A DNA stretch of 64,000 nt from UMGS1958 sp045542415 (GTDB taxonomy: Bacteria > Bacillota > Clostridia > UBA1381), in the NCBI GenBank assembly GCA_045542415.1, contig JAZQKZ010000048.1, forward strand, positions 1 to 64,000, in the 5' to 3' direction. The notes under the pieces are model-generated. The model was not told the origin of the DNA, ran no database searches, and was given only the letters and a program-made list of their open reading frames with translations. Position 1 is the stretch's first letter. Each line of letters opens with the position of its first letter. Positions 61,301-64,000 of this stretch are shown here, piece after piece. Made by a program: the position numbers and the translations under genes.

Positions 61301-61841
61301 AGGCGGCGAATACAAGGTGACGTTCAACACCTTTTCATATGTGCAGGTTTATACCGATTCCACGCGGACGGAGTATGCACAGGAGCCGTATATGACCACG
61401 AACGGAGAATTATACTTTGATTTATATATGACTCCGGGCGGCGGAGATCTGGTTGGTATCACAACCACAAGCGGATATCTTGAGTGTGACGGTTATCATT
61501 ATGTGCTTAAAGGTGTAACAGAGGATACAGTTGTTAAAGACAGCTATTATACGGGTCCGTATTTCGATGTTTCCGTACAGAGAAATGGTGATAATTCCGT
61601 AACGGCGGAGATAGATGCAGCCTATGCGACAGCCATTGCTCCGTCGGGAACAATTATCTTTGCGGCATATGCTGATGACGGAGCATTATATACTGTTAAG
61701 ATGTGTGATATGGAATATGAAACAATGAGCTTTGTTCTCACGGATGTACCGGAGAATGTGAACACATTTAAGGCAATGTGGTGGGAGTCAATGACGGATA
61801 TGAAGCCGATTGCAGAAGCAGAAAAACGGATATTGGAGTAA
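58317..61841 (+). CDS. Large modular secreted surface protein with Ig-like and GLUG-type repeats
   Basis: A 1174-residue exported protein. The signal peptide is at about 1-25 (LWIAAAMLICNIGITLVFA). Two copies of an unnamed domain lie at about 30-165 and 380-520 (EEQYNVAYYQGGI; EEEYNISYYNGGI). Each is followed by an Ig-like domain (GGVEIIPPTKTVYVEGEYLD) whose DNA is almost identical between copies. About 640-930 hold GLUG-type repeats (NVGGIVGDIG, LVGGIVGLAGG) preceded by a GLUG-like entry motif. The C-terminal 240 residues are beta-type and end without LPXTG or SLH. AGGAGG precedes the ATG. It is probably an adhesin or surface-anchored binding protein; the ligand is unknown. Confidence 0.85.
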   Translation: MKKLLSLWIAAAMLICNIGITLVFADTDSGRNTYEEQYNVAYYQGGIYNGDLIDPDTFPYINKITSVEELDMLSLARTEDVEAVNTRYDEAFFEEKFLAVISWVEAQGARTRYLYDVDVYEVGSEDDFFSPTMATGQLDGVSTTVITPYCAVLEVPVSKIDLRLSVKCIDFDVEPTPAPLYAFDGGVEIIPPTKTVYVEGEYLDLTGMEAYGTSGIQYDDGSVEITNRDALTNVTVDLTDRPLTVEDTTVTVTGEYWITGGVRISGTFDITVLPTSEVTPEPPCYEVVTVPAPVASAESGAVPYGERITFTNESGIGTLMYSFYGNSWYAAESPLKLIIGDETTVSVKVSVDSPEPNKEYICEEATYTYTIDSSLEATRNEYEEEYNISYYNGGIGNAVADGIVEPYGYKVSSVEDLSSLWVSSSSGGAAVKAKYDEGFFNENFLIVISWEEPQGANEHYVEKIEYDENDFSIETGEALFCGSSTDAFTSFCAILEVPISEDEKALELNGKYFYVPALCIEPTMPPAEILYHWDGGVEIIPPTKTVYVEGEYLDLTGMEAYGTSGVRYSDGTSEITAREKLAISSIEPSDRPLTVEDTTVTVTGTYWVMGSVPLTGTFNITVLPASEVTPSPTEVPLEQIKVEGDGSEENPFVINTARELMAMPYYSSDSPEYIKHYILGSDIDLSAYGNGYNDGKGWTPVGETQSGKFYGVFDGNGKTISGLYINDPTAEASGLFGTLMGGEVKNLILKDVYINGGDNTGAVAGIGDSRIPGDGETGNSFSIHHCYVAGTVTGADNTGGIVGATNFGGVSRCCVDASVGGNNNVGGIVGDIGTHSGASSNMSRNSVTGVNNVGGIAGSFAGENGTFARNYSTGKISGTELVGGIVGLAGGMSWSTVTGNVSIAEAVEGDSQVGRIAGYDSSTFLNNYAYSDVKVIIGGEEQEISGGANTMEGETVTADELYQASFWESINYTDTDWKIEDTKLPILLFMEDMESGGEYKVTFNTFSYVQVYTDSTRTEYAQEPYMTTNGELYFDLYMTPGGGDLVGITTTSGYLECDGYHYVLKGVTEDTVVKDSYYTGPYFDVSVQRNGDNSVTAEIDAAYATAIAPSGTIIFAAYADDGALYTVKMCDMEYETMSFVLTDVPENVNTFKAMWWESMTDMKPIAEAEKRILE

Positions 61842-61870
61842 AAACAAATTATACAAGGCATGAATAATAA

Positions 61871-61906
61871 GGGCGGCAGTTTTTGTTAAAACTGCCGTCT
61901 TTTGCG
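61871..61906 (+). terminator. Terminator after the surface-protein gene
   Basis: GGGCGGCAGTTTT and AAAACTGCCGTC pair (one G-T pair) around TGTT, followed by TTTTGC. Confidence 0.85.
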
Positions 61907-62042
61907 ATAGGTATGCGATTTTTGGAGGATTAACAAAATTCACAAAAAATAAAATCAAGATTGAGTAAAACGGAGTAAATCAACGAAAAACGGAGAAAAT
62001 CAAAGCAATGAAATAAAATTTTAAAAAAATTCAAAAAAGGTA

Positions 62043-62071
62043 TTGACTTTAGTAAAAAAGTGTAGTACAAT
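62043..62071 (+). promoter_or_regulatory. Promoter of rplM-rpsI
   Basis: TTGACT (62043-62048) and TACAAT (62066-62071) with 17 bp spacing. The 55-nt leader contains GGTCA and TGGCC around GGAA and could be an autoregulatory L13 leader, but the match is too weak to call. Confidence 0.65.
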
Positions 62072-62129
62072 AGCAATCGTTGGTCAGGAATGGCCGTTAT
62101 GTTATAGAATAATTGAGGAGGTAGAAACC

Positions 62130-62570
62130 ATGAATTCAAGTTATTTACAGAAACCGAATGAAGTTGAAAGAAAATGGTACATTATAGATGCAGCTAACAA
62201 GCCGCTCGGTAGAGTTGCAGCTGTTTGCGCAAGCATCTTAAGAGGTAAGCACTTACCGACATATACACCGAACGTTGACTGTGGCGATCATGTAATCGTT
62301 ATCAACGCAGAGAAGGTTGTATTAACAGGTAACAAGCTTGAGCAGAAGTCAAGATACTACCACACAGGCTGGGTTGGCGGTATCAAGGAAATCCGTTATA
62401 AGGACCTTATGGCAAACAAGCCGGAGAAGGCTATGGAGTATGCAGTAAACGGTATGCTTCCGAACAACCACATTGGCAGAAAAGCAATCACAAGATTACA
62501 CGTTTACCAGGGTACTGAGTATGCTCAGACAGCTCAGAAGCCGGTTGAGTGGACAGGCGAAATAAAGTAA
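62130..62570 (+). CDS. rplM: 50S ribosomal protein L13
   Basis: A 146-residue ribosomal protein that assembles early into the 50S subunit. The motifs KWYIIDAANKPLGRVA and NGMLPNNHIGRKAITRLHVY are typical. The start at 62130 follows GAGGAGG by 8 bases; in-frame sequence upstream overlaps the promoter. It is the first gene of the conserved rplM-rpsI operon. Confidence 0.97.
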   Translation: MNSSYLQKPNEVERKWYIIDAANKPLGRVAAVCASILRGKHLPTYTPNVDCGDHVIVINAEKVVLTGNKLEQKSRYYHTGWVGGIKEIRYKDLMANKPEKAMEYAVNGMLPNNHIGRKAITRLHVYQGTEYAQTAQKPVEWTGEIK

Positions 62571-62586
62571 GGGAGGATTTTAACAA

Positions 62587-62982
62587 ATGGCTAAAGAACA
62601 GTATTGTGCTACAGGCAGAAGAAAGTCTTCCGTTGCAAGAGTACGCTTAGTTCCGGGCAGCGGTAAGATCGTTATCAATGACAGAACAATCGATGAGTAT
62701 TTCGGTCTTGATACATTAAAGTTAATCGTTAGACAGCCGTTAGAGGCTACAAAGACAACAGACAAGTTTGACGTATTAGTAAACGTACACGGCGGTGGTT
62801 TCACAGGCCAGGCAGGTGCTATCCGTCACGGCGTGTCAAGAGCACTCTTAGAGGTTGACTCAGAGGCTTACAGAGCTACATTAAAGGCAGCAGGCTTCTT
62901 AACAAGAGACTCAAGAATGAAGGAGAGAAAGAAGTACGGCTTAAAGGCAGCTCGTCGTGCTCCGCAGTTCTCAAAGAGATAA
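62587..62982 (+). CDS. rpsI: 30S ribosomal protein S9
   Basis: A 131-residue ribosomal protein whose C-terminal tail reaches the P-site tRNA. It shows YCATGRRKSSVARVRL at the start, VHGGGFTGQAGAIRHGVSRAL in the middle and KYGLKAARRAPQFSKR at the end, all canonical. GGGAGG precedes the ATG. The 3' end of rpsI is a known insertion site for integrative elements in Streptococcus, and a recombinase gene follows here. Confidence 0.97.
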   Translation: MAKEQYCATGRRKSSVARVRLVPGSGKIVINDRTIDEYFGLDTLKLIVRQPLEATKTTDKFDVLVNVHGGGFTGQAGAIRHGVSRALLEVDSEAYRATLKAAGFLTRDSRMKERKKYGLKAARRAPQFSKR

Positions 62983-63127
62983 TCCGTGTTCTTCTCACGA
63001 CTACTCAAAGCCTTTATTTACGGGGTTTTTGGAGTTGTCAGTTGGACAGAGTTGCAATTGGTTGTGTGCAACAAGTAACAAGCATGTAACACATATGCAA
63101 CAAAAATCTCAAACAAATAAGATTTTT
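62983..63127. other. Region between rpsI and the recombinase, candidate element end
   Basis: No gene is seen. It carries short related repeats (GTAACAAGC, TGTAACACA, TGCAACAAA) at about 63077-63108 that could be recombinase arm sites. One end of an attachment site would be expected at or near the rpsI stop (62950-62990). Confidence 0.35.
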
Positions 63128-63178
63128 AAAAGAGATGTTTTTCTCAATAAAAGAAAGACATCTCTTTCTTTTTGTTTT
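63128..63178. terminator. Terminator between rpsI and the recombinase
   Basis: AAAGAGATGT and ACATCTCTTT pair across a 19-base loop, followed by CTTTTTGTTTT. The genes are convergent. Confidence 0.75.
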
Positions 63179-64000
63179 AAATTTTGTTGATTGCATTTAT
63201 AAGCTCCTCAATATCCAAATGAGTGTAGATTCTTTCGGTGAGCGTCATAGCACCGGAATGTCCTACAATCTTTTTAATTGTAGTTTGGTCAACCTTTGCT
63301 TCCGCAAGCATTGATATACAGGTATGTCGGCAGCAATGCGGAGTTTGCTCAAGTCCCAAGTTAGTCATAAGCGGTAAGAAATAACTATCATAATAATTAC
63401 GGTATTTGAATTGTTCTCTGTTTTCAGTATGTAAAAGGTATTCGCTGTCGGTATCTTCATACCAAGCCTTAAAGAATGGCAATACCTTGTCTGCAATGGG
63501 AACTTTTCTTATGCCATTTTCTGTTTTGCTGGCTAAAACGTCAAAATACTGTTTATCTAAATAAACATTTTTCTTTTTAAGGTCAAGCAGTTCCGAAATT
63601 CGTACTCCTGTGTAAATCAGCATCAGAACAATCTGGTAATATTTGTCCTCTTTCTGCTCCCACAGGCGCTCGATATCCTCTTTTGAGAATTTGTTTCTAT
63701 CCATTTTGTTCGGGTTACGGTCCTTGTACTTTACTATGTCAACGAACTCCGAATAATCCTTGTTACAGATGTCATTCTTCATTGCATAGTCATACAGCTG
63801 ACCAAATAACACTTTCAGCTTTCGCAAGGTGGGATAGTTTTTACCGCAAGTATCAACTATGTGTTGCAGGTCTGCAAGTCTGATGTCCTTAAATGCCTTG
63901 TTATACAATGTTGTACACAATTTGTATGAAGCATTATAGCCTTTAACATTGGAATCTGATATTGTCGGAAACTTGCTTGCCGACCACTTTTCAAAAACTT
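63177..64000 (-). CDS. Tyrosine recombinase / integrase, truncated by the window edge
   Basis: At least 274 residues; the frame stays open to the right edge, where it reads KWSASKFPTISDSNVKGYNA, so the true start lies outside. It has an N-terminal core-binding domain and a C-terminal catalytic domain with Arg in TGVRISELLDLKK, His/Arg in PHCCRHTCISML, His in KIVGHSGAM and the nucleophile Tyr in RIYTHLDIEE. This matches phage- and ICE-type integrases of Firmicutes. Its 3' end faces rpsI, as expected for an element integrated at the rpsI end. Excision or cargo genes, if any, would lie beyond position 64000. Confidence 0.92.
   Translation of the reverse strand, partial: VFEKWSASKFPTISDSNVKGYNASYKLCTTLYNKAFKDIRLADLQHIVDTCGKNYPTLRKLKVLFGQLYDYAMKNDICNKDYSEFVDIVKYKDRNPNKMDRNKFSKEDIERLWEQKEDKYYQIVLMLIYTGVRISELLDLKKKNVYLDKQYFDVLASKTENGIRKVPIADKVLPFFKAWYEDTDSEYLLHTENREQFKYRNYYDSYFLPLMTNLGLEQTPHCCRHTCISMLAEAKVDQTTIKKIVGHSGAMTLTERIYTHLDIEELINAINKI

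Noticed and set aside
62072..62129. L13 leader RNA upstream of rplM
   Set aside because: There is a short hairpin-like GGTCA/TGGCC, but the match to a known leader is too weak to call.
63918..63920. TTG at 63920 as the start of the recombinase
   Set aside because: The same frame is open and family-like up to position 64000, so the gene is cut by the window edge and does not start there.

Overview
The window looks like chromosome from an anaerobic, spore-forming Firmicute (class Clostridia), probably a plant-fibre degrader of the gut. Sporulation genes (spmA, spmB, spoIIE, a pdaB-like deacetylase, a ymxH/ylmC-like gene) and Gram-positive wall genes (murT-gatD) sit among secreted proteins that carry copper-amine-oxidase N-terminal ('stalk') domains, S-layer homology (SLH) domains, bacterial Ig-like domains and BspA-type leucine-rich repeats. 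Carbohydrate-active enzymes for pectin (PL11), mannan (GH26-like), beta-glucan (GH5) and beta-glucosides (GH3) point to plant polysaccharides. No rRNA, tRNA or CRISPR was recognised. Species cannot be assigned from the sequence alone.

Layout. 1-832 is a gene-free, hairpin-rich region. 878-8905 holds a phosphosugar mutase, a secreted rhamnogalacturonan lyase, then rnhA, an AbrB-like regulator and holB on the minus strand, then spmAB. 9017-12743 is a glycolytic run pgk-tpiA-gpmI; tpiA and gpmI are preceded by nearly identical 108-bp leaders. 12745-17514 holds rsmA, spoIIE and a phosphodiesterase, flanked by two copies of a tiny module: a 27-residue membrane peptide gene on the minus strand facing a short promoter-to-terminator RNA on the plus strand. 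This has the organisation of a type I toxin-antitoxin system. 17689-26948 is mostly housekeeping and wall genes (murT-gatD, a glucosaminidase, queH, pdaB, metY, rnz, lysS).

27164-40293 is an accessory surface/degradation region: a stalk-domain protein, a 54-residue orphan protein, a Lon-like protease with two AAA+ modules, and a four-gene overlapping operon (two BspA-repeat proteins, GH26-like, SLH-GH5). Upstream of that operon promoter are two 10-bp direct repeats 21 bp apart, as in LytTR-regulator targets. 40361-49242 holds a stalk-domain protein, a MATE exporter, a ymxH-like gene, a permuted GH3 and a very large leaderless BspA-repeat protein with a small RNA candidate near its 3' end. 49463-53975 holds a membrane protein, an orphan SigB/F/G-type sigma factor, pyrE and two secreted proteins.

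54667-58060 is a minus-strand operon of four genes, three of them unrecognised, ending in a lipoprotein with an OmpA-type C-terminal domain. Related palindromes lie at both ends of it. 58317-61841 is a large modular surface protein. rplM-rpsI follow, and a tyrosine recombinase that runs off the right edge sits directly after rpsI, suggesting an integrated element begins there.

Most promoters reported are TTGACA-like and TATAAT-like boxes with a 17-bp spacer. They were read by eye and none is experimentally supported. The best candidates for something undescribed are the twin peptide/RNA modules, the four-gene envelope operon and the double-AAA+ Lon-like protease.
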